A DNA stretch of 12,670 nucleotides from an uncultured Collinsella sp. Lineage in GTDB: Bacteria; Actinomycetota; Coriobacteriia; Coriobacteriales; Coriobacteriaceae. Positions 1-6,471 of this stretch are shown here, in pieces. The stretch covers positions 1-12,670 of the forward strand of contig CABSYW010000047.1 of assembly GCA_902482035.1 (NCBI GenBank), read 5' to 3'. The translations under genes and the position numbers were made by a program. A model generated the notes under the pieces. The model worked only from the letters and a program-made list of their open reading frames with translations, ran no database searches and had not been told where the DNA came from. The stretch's first letter is position 1. Every line of letters starts with the position of its first letter.

Positions 1-30
1 CGGCAGCCGTCAGATGTGTATAAGAGACAG
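1..30 (+). other. Untrimmed Nextera (Tn5) adapter, not genomic
   Basis: Bases 12-30 are exactly the 19-base Tn5 mosaic end AGATGTGTATAAGAGACAG used in Nextera libraries. Bases 1-11 match the preceding part of the Illumina read-1 adapter with one extra C at about base 8. This is library-preparation sequence left at the end of a contig, so genomic sequence begins at about base 31. The extra C suggests a read error or error-prone assembly at the edge, and bases just inside it should be treated with caution. Confidence 0.96.
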
Positions 31-131
31 GGGCGTAAGTAGGCGAGGGGCGGGAGAGGGTTGCTTGTGCGATGGGTGCGGCGCGGCCGCGCTTGGCCAA
101 CGGTGCCTGGGCACATCCTCGGCAGCTTATC

Positions 132-1331
132 CTAGAGCTTGTGGTGGCGCTCTTCTTTGCGCTCCTCGGCCGCCTGCTCCTCCTGCTTAAAAGCGGGGTC
201 GTCGGGGGTTACCAGCTCGTCCTCGTGCGTGCGCTTGTTGTAATGGTGGCGCAGCACGGGCTCAAACAGGTGCAGGTGCTTGGCGAAGGCCGCCGAGCCA
301 ATGGCGAGCACGGTAAAGATGAGCACGCGCATGGGGACCTCGACCTGATTGATGGCGGCGGCGCCGGCCGAAAGCATAATGCACCAGGCGTAGATGAGCA
401 GTACGGCCTGCTTTTGGTTGTAGCCCTCTTGAATGAGGCGATGGTGGATGTGGCCCTTGTCGGCCTGCCCAATGCTAATGTGGGCGCGCTTGCGGCGCAC
501 GATGGCACTAAACGTGTCGATGATGGGCACGCCGGCCACGATGAGCGGGATGATGAGCGAGGTGAGCGCGGCGGTGCGGCTCACGTTGAGCAGCGAGATG
601 GAACCCAGTGCAAAGCCCAGAAGCAGCGATCCCGAGTCGCCCAAGAAGATGCTCGCGGGGTTGAAGTTATAGTGCAAGAAGGCGAGGCACGAGCCAAAGA
701 GCGCGATGGAGAGCGCGGCGGCGTCGATGCGGCCCGAGAGCACGGCGACCGAAAACATGGTGAATGATGCGATACCGCAGATGCCCGTGGCCAGGCCGTC
801 GAGGCCGTCGATAAGGTTGATGATGTTGGTGAACGCCACCAGGTAGATCACGGTGATGGGGTAGGCGAGCCAGCCGAGCATGATCTCGCCGGGGGCAAAC
901 GGGTTGACGATGACGCCGATGCGCAGGCCGCCCACGCAGGCGATGAGCGCGGCGAGGACCTGGCCGGCGAGCTTTTGCTTGGGCTTGAGCTGGTAGACGT
1001 CGTCGATCGCGCCGGTCGCAAAGATGACGGTAAAAGAAAGTGCAAGTATGGGGTAGCTGATGTGCAAGAGGGGATGGGGCACCAAAACGGGCGGCCAGCC
1101 CAGGTACCAGGTGCCTAGGATCTGCACGATGCAGGCGACGACGAGGCCCAAAAAGACCGCCGTGCCACCCATGCGCGGGATGGGTTTAGTGTTGATGCGG
1201 CGCTTGGAAGGATAGTCGACGGCGTCGAGCTTGATTGCCAGGCGCTTGACCAGGGGCACCGCAAGGAAGGTCGTGATAAAAGCCACGACCGCCACGCAAA
1301 GGTACGGTATGAAGCTCGTGGAGGAAGCCAT
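132..1331 (-). CDS. wecA: Undecaprenyl-phosphate GlcNAc-1-phosphate transferase (WecA/TagO type, MraY-like family)
   Basis: This integral membrane enzyme of glycosyltransferase family 4 is expected to move a sugar-1-phosphate, usually GlcNAc-1-P from UDP-GlcNAc, onto undecaprenyl phosphate, the first step in building teichoic-acid-like or other surface glycans. The 399-residue protein is rich in hydrophobic helices. It has the family's signature sites in order: an Asp pair at about 110-111 (GAIDD), NLIDGLDGL with Asp175 and Asp178, FLGDSGS with Asp232, and HIHH at about 294-297. The last favours WecA/TagO over MraY. The C-terminal ~35 residues are a charged cytosolic tail. I chose ATG at 1331, just before the first membrane helix (SFIPYL...). 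A GTG in frame at 1379 would add 16 residues but lies almost on the predicted transcription start. The family is sure; the exact sugar and downstream polymer are not shown by this window. Confidence 0.9.
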   Translation of the reverse strand: MASSTSFIPYLCVAVVAFITTFLAVPLVKRLAIKLDAVDYPSKRRINTKPIPRMGGTAVFLGLVVACIVQILGTWYLGWPPVLVPHPLLHISYPILALSFTVIFATGAIDDVYQLKPKQKLAGQVLAALIACVGGLRIGVIVNPFAPGEIMLGWLAYPITVIYLVAFTNIINLIDGLDGLATGICGIASFTMFSVAVLSGRIDAAALSIALFGSCLAFLHYNFNPASIFLGDSGSLLLGFALGSISLLNVSRTAALTSLIIPLIVAGVPIIDTFSAIVRRKRAHISIGQADKGHIHHRLIQEGYNQKQAVLLIYAWCIMLSAGAAAINQVEVPMRVLIFTVLAIGSAAFAKHLHLFEPVLRHHYNKRTHEDELVTPDDPAFKQEEQAAEERKEERHHKL

Positions 1332-1388
1332 GAATCGATAAACCGCCAAGCGTCGAAGGAAAAGGTCAAATGATGCCACGCCGCAAAG

Positions 1389-1417
1389 GGTATAGCTGAC
1401 CCATGATACTCGACCAA
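1389..1417 (-). promoter_or_regulatory. Candidate promoter of the WecA-like gene
   Basis: Read leftward, TTGGTC (1417-1412) and TATACC (1394-1389) are separated by 17 bases. Both boxes match the sigma-70-type consensus only partly. Transcription would start near 1382, about 50 bases before the ATG at 1331, which supports that start over the GTG at 1379. Confidence 0.35.
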
Positions 1418-1565
1418 GGAGGGTGTGAGGAATTGCACGGGGCGATAATCACGTGCTTACCAGATATTCGAGTGATGGTGGGGTTCTGCCTGGTGCCTTT
1501 TGGGGAATCCTGGCGGGATTTGCAATGGCGATTTTCGGCAAAAGAAAACCACCCCCCACGTTACG

Positions 1566-1710
1566 AAAATGAACCCACCTAAAACAGGTGGGTGCCCTCA
1601 TCGACTGTTCCAGCGTCCTTAACAACGAAGGATACCTGTACTAGGTACGACTGTGTGGGCTCCCTAAATAAACGCGACGGTTCACCCAGTTGCTCCGCGG
1701 GGGGCGGAAT
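1566..1710 (-). ncRNA. Candidate structured small RNA in the divergent intergenic region (6S-like possibility)
   Basis: The gene-free stretch 1332-1859 contains a leftward unit that looks like a small RNA gene: a good -10 box just upstream, a segment with several short inverted repeats, and a strong hairpin at its end. Read leftward, short helices include TCCTT/AAGGA (within 1616-1632), TACCT/AGGTA (1633-1647), and a possible long-range closing helix TGGGTG (about 1689-1684) with CACCCA near 1594-1589. That arrangement of a closing stem, open bubble and inner hairpins, together with the GGGCACCCACCT end, recalls 6S RNA, but this is recalled resemblance and not an alignment. No convincing open reading frame covers the segment. 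It could instead be a long leader or merely AT-poor intergenic DNA. Confidence 0.35.
1573..1593 (-). terminator. Terminator-like hairpin, leftward
   Basis: A perfect 8-bp stem, ACCCACCT / AGGTGGGT, encloses a 5-base loop (1581-1585). Read leftward it is followed by TCATTTTC, a broken T tract, so it would work best as a leftward terminator for the candidate small RNA. Read rightward there is no T tract. Confidence 0.5.
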
Positions 1711-1716
1711 ACTTAC

Positions 1717-1745
1717 ATCATAAAGCGGCACTTTGTGGATTCCAG
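1717..1745 (-). promoter_or_regulatory. Candidate leftward promoter for the small RNA
   Basis: Read leftward, TATGAT (1722-1717) is a near-consensus -10 box. Seventeen bases upstream lies CTGGAA (1745-1740), a weak -35. No coding sequence starts leftward within 300 bases, which is why I read it as serving a non-coding transcript. Confidence 0.35.
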
Positions 1746-1859
1746 TCTTGACATTACAAAAATCGTGTCGGACGATTACGGCGCCTTGGGCTCGAGCCGT
1801 CTGTGCGGTTGGTCCTTTTGCGTTTGAGCTGCTGAATCGTTGTTTTGGAGCATGTTTTT

Positions 1860-2798
1860 ATGCCGACGTCGTTGACCGAACTTTTTTCGCCCGCCTGCCA
1901 TTTGTGTCCGCGCCGTTGCGGCGCGGCGCGCGATGAGGGTGCGTGCGGCGTATGCGGTGCTAACGACACGCTCAAGGTTGCCCGCGCCGCGCTTCATATG
2001 TGGGAGGAGCCGCCTATCTCGGGTGAGGCCGGTTCGGGCACGATCTTCTTTAGCGGCTGCTCGCTCAAATGTGTCTATTGCCAGAATCACGAGATCTCGA
2101 CGGGCAATTTTGGGCTTGAGATTTCGCCCAAGCGCCTGGTCGAGATTATGCTGGAGCTGCAGGACCAGGGTGCCAACAATATTAATTTGGTGACGGCGAC
2201 GCACTACGCGCATCTGCTGCCGGCTGCGATTGCCGCGGCACGGGCGCGCGGGCTGGTCATCCCCATCGTCTATAACACGAGCGGGTATGAACGCGCGAGT
2301 GCCGTGGCGGCGCTCGGCGATCTGGTCGATGTGTGGCTTACCGACTTTAAATATGCCGATGCGGGGCTTGCGCAGTCGCTCTCCCATATAAAGGACTACC
2401 CGCGTGTGGCTGTGTCGGGCCTGGCCCAGATGGCGCGCGAGATCGAGCTCCGCGGGGGAGAGCTGGTGGACGAGGAAGGGCTCATGAAGCGCGGCATGAT
2501 TGTGCGCCATCTGGTGCTGCCAGGACATGCAGACGATTCGTGTCGCGTACTGGACCTGGTGTGGCAGACGGTGGGCGATGTGCCGATCTCGGTCATGAAC
2601 CAGTACACGCCCAATGCGCTCATGCGCGAGCAGAGCGGCGACCTGGCACGCGCCGTGACGCGCGAGGAGTACGAGCAGGTGCTCGACCATGCCGATGACC
2701 TGGGCTTTACGACGATGTTCTGGCAAGAAGGCGGCGCGGTAGACGAGAGCTTTACCCCGGCCTTCGACACCACCGGCGTCCTCACCAGCGCAAAGTAG
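1860..2798 (+). CDS. Radical-SAM protein, PflX / pyruvate formate-lyase-activase-like (COG1313 type)
   Basis: The 312-residue protein carries the radical-SAM cluster motif CxxxCxxC as Cys67, Cys71 and Cys74 (GCSLKCVYCQN), which binds a 4Fe-4S cluster that splits S-adenosylmethionine. Upstream is a second cysteine set, Cys13, Cys16, Cys20, Cys29 and Cys32 (CxxCPRRC...CGVC), typical of the PflX group and probably holding another metal or Fe-S site. The family resembles glycyl-radical activases, but its real substrate is unsettled, and no glycyl-radical enzyme gene lies nearby. ATG 1860 is preferred because GGAG sits 9 bases before it; a TTG at 1845 overlaps that ribosome site. A TTGACA at 1748-1753 could be its -35 box, but no good -10 follows. 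The gene ends 10 bases before an AT-rich hairpin and appears to be transcribed alone. Confidence 0.87.
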   Translation: MPTSLTELFSPACHLCPRRCGAARDEGACGVCGANDTLKVARAALHMWEEPPISGEAGSGTIFFSGCSLKCVYCQNHEISTGNFGLEISPKRLVEIMLELQDQGANNINLVTATHYAHLLPAAIAAARARGLVIPIVYNTSGYERASAVAALGDLVDVWLTDFKYADAGLAQSLSHIKDYPRVAVSGLAQMAREIELRGGELVDEEGLMKRGMIVRHLVLPGHADDSCRVLDLVWQTVGDVPISVMNQYTPNALMREQSGDLARAVTREEYEQVLDHADDLGFTTMFWQEGGAVDESFTPAFDTTGVLTSAK

Positions 2799-2807
2799 TG
2801 CGTTCGC

Positions 2808-2844
2808 CGATGATTTTTCTGGGATGGGGATTAAAAAATCATCG
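2808..2844. repeat. AT-rich hairpin with GGGATGGGG loop after the radical-SAM gene
   Basis: A perfect 11-bp stem, CGATGATTTTT (2808-2818) / AAAAATCATCG (2834-2844), encloses the loop ctgggatggggatta. It begins 10 bases after the stop codon. No T tract follows it rightward, so it is not a textbook terminator. Its TGAT...ATCA arms and GGGA-GG loop resemble the hairpin after pncB (5125-5161), which suggests a shared repeat type. Confidence 0.6.
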
Positions 2845-2908
2845 AGTGGAATGCTTGCTCGAAAGGTAGTCAAAATGGCCCCGTCCCAAAAAGACTGGGT
2901 ATTGGGCG

Positions 2909-2936
2909 TTGACAGTTGGCGAGCCGTAGGTAAAAT
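2909..2936 (+). promoter_or_regulatory. Promoter of tRNA-Ala
   Basis: A perfect -35 box TTGACA (2909-2914) and a good -10 box TAAAAT (2931-2936) are 16 bases apart. The mature tRNA starts 14 bases after the -10, as expected for a short 5' leader. Confidence 0.75.
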
Positions 2937-2949
2937 ATCAACTTGTCCT

Positions 2950-3022
2950 GGGGACGTAGCTCAGTTGGGAGAGCGCTGCCGTCGCATGGCAGAGGCCGAG
3001 GGTTCGACTCCCTTCGTCTCCA
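2950..3022 (+). tRNA. tRNA-Ala (anticodon CGC)
   Basis: The 73-base cloverleaf folds without gaps. The acceptor stem is GGGGACG / CGTCTCC with a G3-U70 wobble, the classic identity mark for alanyl-tRNA synthetase. The D arm is GCTC...GAGC, the anticodon stem CTGCC/GGCAG with loop GTCGCAT (T33, anticodon CGC at 34-36, A37), followed by a 5-base variable loop and T arm GAGGG-TTCGACT-CCCTT. Discriminator A73 is at 3022, and CCA is not encoded (ACCC follows). The anticodon reads GCG alanine codons, which are frequent in this GC-rich DNA. It has its own promoter and terminator. Confidence 0.97.
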
Positions 3023-3038
3023 CCCTTGGATTTAATAA

Positions 3039-3068
3039 GCCGTCGACATTGTGTCGGCGGCTTTTTTT
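3039..3068 (+). terminator. Intrinsic terminator of tRNA-Ala
   Basis: A 10-bp stem, GCCGTCGACA / TGTCGGCGGC with one G-T wobble, has a TTG loop and is followed at once by seven T residues (3062-3068). It lies 16 bases after the tRNA. The next gene's ribosome site begins only a few bases later, so that gene would depend on readthrough or on a promoter overlapping this stretch. Confidence 0.9.
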
Positions 3069-3086
3069 GAAAGGAAGGGCTGCACG

Positions 3087-3533
3087 ATGGCCGAGCTTGA
3101 GTCCCAACCACTGTCTGACGAGGAGCGCGCCGAGTTGGAAGAGCTCCGCGCCGAGAAGGCCCGCCGCGAGGAGCAGGAAAAGGCCCGTCGCGAGCGTGAG
3201 GAGCTGGCTGCCCTGCGTGCCGAGCGCGCGAAGGCCGAGGAGGCCGCCGCGAACGCCGTGCCCGCGCCCGCGCCCAAGCCCGCCGCCGCGAAGCCTGCGC
3301 CTGCCGCGCCCAAACCTCAGCCTAAAAAGGCCGCCCGCCCCAAGCCCGCCGAGCCCACGCCGAGCCGTGACGAGATGACCTTTGCCCAGCGCATGGTCAC
3401 CTCCAAGGAGCCCACGGGCGAGAATGAGATCCCCGGCATGGCTCCGGCTCAAAAGATCATCATCGTGCTCGCCTTGGTCGCATTTGTCGTCTTTATGGGC
3501 TACACGATTTTGACCAGTATGGGTCTGCTCTAG
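3087..3533 (+). CDS. Small coiled-coil protein with C-terminal membrane anchor, function unknown
   Basis: I do not recognise a named family for this 148-residue protein. Residues ~11-55 are a highly charged Glu/Arg/Lys/Ala stretch predicted to form a helical coiled coil. Residues ~56-92 are a Pro/Ala/Lys-rich linker. Residues ~93-122 look like ordinary folded or binding sequence (DEMTFAQRMVTSKEP...). Residues ~123-142 (IIIVLALVAFVVFMGYTIL) form one membrane helix, leaving six residues after it. There is no N-terminal signal, so it is probably tail-anchored with its bulk in the cytoplasm. ATG 3087 follows a good ribosome site (AAGGAAGG, 8 bases away). An in-frame GTG at 3051 lies inside the tRNA terminator and was rejected. 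It sits 83 bases before pncB with no terminator between, so co-transcription is possible. Confidence 0.82.
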   Translation: MAELESQPLSDEERAELEELRAEKARREEQEKARREREELAALRAERAKAEEAAANAVPAPAPKPAAAKPAPAAPKPQPKKAARPKPAEPTPSRDEMTFAQRMVTSKEPTGENEIPGMAPAQKIIIVLALVAFVVFMGYTILTSMGLL

Positions 3534-3616
3534 CCGATTCGCGCTGGGCGCCATGCCTGAACACTCTGCCTTGTCCAACCCTCAACTTCTGCACAACGCA
3601 TCCGAAAGGTCGCCCC

Positions 3617-5122
3617 ATGGCTTTGACCGACATCTCGCATCCCACCGACATTGCAATGCTCACCGATCTGTACGAGCTCACTATGGCCCAGGGCCTATGG
3701 GAGAGCGGCAAGGCCAATGAGCAGGGTTGTTTTACCGCGTTTTACCGCGACCATCCCTTTGGTAGCGCCTACGCCGTCATGTGCGGTACCGCCGAGCTGC
3801 CCGAGCTGGTTGAGAACCTGCGCTTTACGTCCGAGGACATCGACTATCTCGCCTCGCTCCAGGCCCCGGCCGGCGGTGCGATGTTCAAGCCTGGATTCCT
3901 CGACTACCTGCGCGATTTTCGTGCGCACGTGAACATTGACGCCGTGCCCGAGGGCGAGCTCGTTTTTCCGCGCGAGCCCATGGTGCGCGTCACCGGCCCC
4001 GCGCTGGAGTGCCAGCTGCTCGAGACGGCGCTGCTCAACATCGTCGGCTTCCAGACACTTGTCGCCACCAAGACGGCGCGCGTGGTGTTGGCGGCGGACG
4101 GCCGTCCCGTGGCGGAGTTTGGCCTGCGCCGTGCCCAGGGCCCCGATGGCGGCCTGGCCGTCGCGCGCGCGAGCTACGTTGCCGGCTGCTCCTCTACGTC
4201 CAATGTGCTCGCCGGTCGCCGCTACGGTATCCCCGTCTTTGGCACGCATGCGCACAGCTGGGTGATGAGCTTCGATTCCGAGCTCGAGGCCTTCCGTGCC
4301 TTTGCCAAGTCGAGCCCCAAGAACTGCACGCTGCTCATCGACACCTACGATGTGCGTGAGGGCTGCGAGCATGCCATTACGGTTGCCAAGGAGATGGAGG
4401 CGGCGGGCGAGCGCCTGTCGGCTATTCGCATCGACTCGGGTGACCTCGCCAAGCTCTCCAAGTATGTCCGCGGCCGTTTTGATGTCGAGGGCCTGCCCTA
4501 TGTGGGGATCTCGGTTTCCAACGATTTGGACGAGTACACGATTCAGTCGCTGCTCGACCAGGGCGCGCCCATCGATAGCTTTGGCGTGGGTACCAAGCTC
4601 GCGACCTGCTACGACCAGCCGGCGCTGGGCGGCGTGTACAAGCTTTCCGCCCGCCGTGCGAGCGAGGCGGACCCGTGGACGCCGGTGGTCAAGCTCTCCG
4701 AGCAGCCCTACAAGCGCACGATCCCGGGCGTGCAGCGCGTGCGCCGTTATTACGACGGCTTTGGCGGCCCGATTTGCGACATGATCTATGACGAGGATCA
4801 TCTGTCGGGGGAGGGCGCCGCGCGTGGCAATACCCTCGTGGCCGTGAACGATGCCGCTCTGGTGACCGACGTTTCCGAGCTTGAGTATCGCGAGCTGCTG
4901 GCGCCAATCGTGCGCGATGGCAGCGCCGTTGCCCCGCGCGAGAGCATTGAGGACGCACGCGAGCGTTGCACCTGGGCACTGGACCATCTTGATCCGGTCT
5001 ACAAGCGCTTCCTGTACCCGCAGACCTATGTGGTGGGCATGGAGCAGGGCTTGGCACAGGTGCGCGACGAGCTCGTGCGCAAGAACATGGCCGCGGCTTC
5101 CGCCTTCCCCTGGGCTCACTAA
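3617..5122 (+). CDS. pncB: Nicotinate phosphoribosyltransferase
   Basis: PncB joins nicotinate to PRPP, with ATP hydrolysis, to make nicotinate mononucleotide, the entry step of the Preiss-Handler NAD salvage route in the cytoplasm. The 501-residue protein opens with the family start (DIAMLTDLYELTMAQG). It then shows FGLRRAQGPDGG and ASYVAGCSSTSN in the middle, GTHAHSW with His213 as the likely phosphorylated catalytic histidine, and the phosphoribosyl-binding region IRIDSGDL followed by SNDLDEY and GVGTKL. The length fits the longer Gram-positive/animal-type enzymes. ATG 3617 has a GAAAGG ribosome site about 7 bases upstream. Read leftward, the opposite strand also stays open over most of the gene, but only this strand yields recognisable protein. 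A hairpin begins 3 bases after the stop. Confidence 0.96.
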   Translation: MALTDISHPTDIAMLTDLYELTMAQGLWESGKANEQGCFTAFYRDHPFGSAYAVMCGTAELPELVENLRFTSEDIDYLASLQAPAGGAMFKPGFLDYLRDFRAHVNIDAVPEGELVFPREPMVRVTGPALECQLLETALLNIVGFQTLVATKTARVVLAADGRPVAEFGLRRAQGPDGGLAVARASYVAGCSSTSNVLAGRRYGIPVFGTHAHSWVMSFDSELEAFRAFAKSSPKNCTLLIDTYDVREGCEHAITVAKEMEAAGERLSAIRIDSGDLAKLSKYVRGRFDVEGLPYVGISVSNDLDEYTIQSLLDQGAPIDSFGVGTKLATCYDQPALGGVYKLSARRASEADPWTPVVKLSEQPYKRTIPGVQRVRRYYDGFGGPICDMIYDEDHLSGEGAARGNTLVAVNDAALVTDVSELEYRELLAPIVRDGSAVAPRESIEDARERCTWALDHLDPVYKRFLYPQTYVVGMEQGLAQVRDELVRKNMAAASAFPWAH

Positions 5123-5124
5123 TG

Positions 5125-5161
5125 AAATGATCCCTTGGGGACGGAGGAAAACGGATCATTT
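5125..5161. repeat. Hairpin with GGGGACGG loop after pncB
   Basis: A 9-bp stem, AAATGATCC (5125-5133) / GGATCATTT (5153-5161), encloses a 19-base loop containing TTGGGGACGGAGG. It starts right after the pncB stop and lies 37 bases before proB. The T tract after it is short (TTTTC), so it may act as a weak terminator, an RNA-stability element, or a copy of a dispersed repeat. Its loop shares GGGGAC with elements at 6472-6534 and 10077-10117. Confidence 0.65.
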
Positions 5162-5198
5162 TCTCGCCCGCCTGCTCAACATTCGATTGGTTTGACGT

Positions 5199-6326
5199 AT
5201 GACGACTTCTTATAAAACGATGGTGGTAAAGATCGGTTCGTCCACGGTGGTGGGTGCCGATGGCAAGGTCAACCGCGCCTTTATCGGCGGGCTTGCCGAT
5301 CAGGCCGCAGCCCTGCGCAAGCTCGGCTGGCGTCTGGTCGTGGTGAGCTCGGGCGCTATCGCCTGTGGCTATCCCGTGCTGGGCTTCGAGCGCAAGCCGG
5401 TCGGCGACCTGCCGAGCCTGCAGGCCTGCGCCTCGGCCGGTCAGTGCATCATCTCGTCGGCCTACGACGAGGAGTTTCATGCGCGCGACCTGCTCACCTC
5501 GCTCGTGCTGCTCACGCGCCACGATACGGCCCGCCGCACGTCCTACCTGCACGCGCGCGACGCCCTGCTGCGTCTGGTGGAGCTTGGCGTGGTGCCGGTT
5601 GTCAACGAGAACGATACCGTTACCGTCGATGAGATCAAGTTTGGCGACAACGACACGCTGGCGGCACTTGTAAGCTGCCTGGTCTCTGCCGATCTGTGCG
5701 TGACGCTCTCGGACATCGATGGGCTCTATACCGCCAATCCGCACGAGGACCCCACGGCCGAGTTTGTCCCGGTCGTGCATAAGATCGATGCCAAGATCAT
5801 CGCCTCGGCGGGCGATTCTTCCACATCGGTGGGCACGGGCGGCATGATCACCAAGATCCGCGCGAGCCGCATTCTGATGACGGCGGGCATTCAGAGCGTG
5901 ATCTGCTCGGGCGAGGAGCCCGATGCACTCGTGCGCCTCGCCCGCGGCGAGAGCGTGGGCACGCTGTTCGATCCGCCGGCGGAGCGCCTGGACATTGCGC
6001 CCCGCAAGCTGTGGATCGCGCTGGGTGACAAGGCGCATGGCTCGGTGACGGTCGATGATGGCGCCGCAAAGGCGCTGGTCAGCCGTGGTTCTTCCCTGCT
6101 TGCGGTGGGTATTCGCGAGGTCGATGGCGCGTTTGCCGAGGGCGATGTGCTCGACGTGTGCGACCCGAGCGGTATGGTCGTCGCCCGCGGTATCGCCGAG
6201 GCCGATTCGGACGTGCTGGAGCTTGCAGCCGGACGCTGCCAGGACCAGATTGCTGGCAACCGTCTGCTGGCAGACCTGGCCGAGAAGCCCGCGATTCACC
6301 GGGACAATCTGATCGTCTTCGCCTAA
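5199..6326 (+). CDS. proB: Glutamate 5-kinase with C-terminal PUA domain
   Basis: ProB phosphorylates glutamate to gamma-glutamyl phosphate, the first and usually proline-inhibited step of proline synthesis. The 375-residue protein has an amino-acid-kinase domain with VVKIGSS near the start, VVSSGAI (50-54) and NENDTV (136-141), followed by KFGDNDTLAA. The nucleotide-site motif GTGGMITKIRA comes later. Residues ~269-350 form a PUA domain, as in the long form of the enzyme. Start ATG 5199 has no clear Shine-Dalgarno sequence; ATG 5220 (MVVKIGSS) is an alternative without a better site. It follows pncB by 76 bases, interrupted by a hairpin, so it may be read from the same transcript or start afresh. 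proA is not adjacent but 1.7 kb downstream, beyond an opposite-strand gene. A long nested hairpin ends the gene. Confidence 0.96.
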   Translation: MTTSYKTMVVKIGSSTVVGADGKVNRAFIGGLADQAAALRKLGWRLVVVSSGAIACGYPVLGFERKPVGDLPSLQACASAGQCIISSAYDEEFHARDLLTSLVLLTRHDTARRTSYLHARDALLRLVELGVVPVVNENDTVTVDEIKFGDNDTLAALVSCLVSADLCVTLSDIDGLYTANPHEDPTAEFVPVVHKIDAKIIASAGDSSTSVGTGGMITKIRASRILMTAGIQSVICSGEEPDALVRLARGESVGTLFDPPAERLDIAPRKLWIALGDKAHGSVTVDDGAAKALVSRGSSLLAVGIREVDGAFAEGDVLDVCDPSGMVVARGIAEADSDVLELAAGRCQDQIAGNRLLADLAEKPAIHRDNLIVFA

Positions 6327-6340
6327 CCAATTGACGCTGC

Positions 6341-6439
6341 AAACGCCCCTAAGCGGCAATCTGACGTTCAATCGTCGGGCATGACCAAAAGGTCAATGCC
6401 CTCCTCTTTCACGTCACCTTGCTCGCTTAGGGGCGTTTT
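6341..6439 (+). terminator. Long three-tier hairpin after proB
   Basis: This 98-base element folds on itself almost end to end. The outer stem AAACGCCCCTAAGCG (6341-6355) pairs perfectly over 15 bp with 6424-6438 and extends by GCAA/TTGC past one bulged T. A middle stem TGACGT (6362-6367) / ACGTCA (6411-6416) follows, then two 9-base internal-loop strands. The inner stem GGGCATGACC (6377-6386) / GGTCAATGCCC (6391-6401), with one bulged A, carries an AAAA loop. Rightward it ends in TTTTC. It begins 15 bases after the proB stop and may end the transcript. It is much larger than a usual intrinsic terminator, so a separate RNA or small mobile repeat is also possible. Confidence 0.75.
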
Positions 6440-6471
6440 CGCTTTCCGTTCTCTACCTGCGGCATTGTCGT

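Noticed and set aside
1..30. Transposon end, suggesting a mobile element at the left edge
   Set aside because: The Tn5 mosaic end is joined to Illumina adapter sequence, so it is a library artefact and not an inserted transposon.
1776..2873. Long leftward frame opposite the radical-SAM gene
   Set aside because: No family resemblance, and it covers the real gene together with both of its flanking regions.
2961..3578. Leftward frame running through tRNA-Ala and the small membrane protein
   Set aside because: It overlaps a certain tRNA and terminator and is a low-complexity Gly/Arg/Leu translation of the complementary repeats.
3695..6371. Two long leftward frames opposite pncB and proB
   Set aside because: They are shadows of pncB and proB, rich in Arg/His/Ala and without domain signatures or ribosome sites.
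6341..6438. Insertion-sequence remnant
   Set aside because: No transposase fragment and no target-site duplication is seen at the ends; a structured RNA or terminator fits better, though a MITE-like origin is kept as an option.
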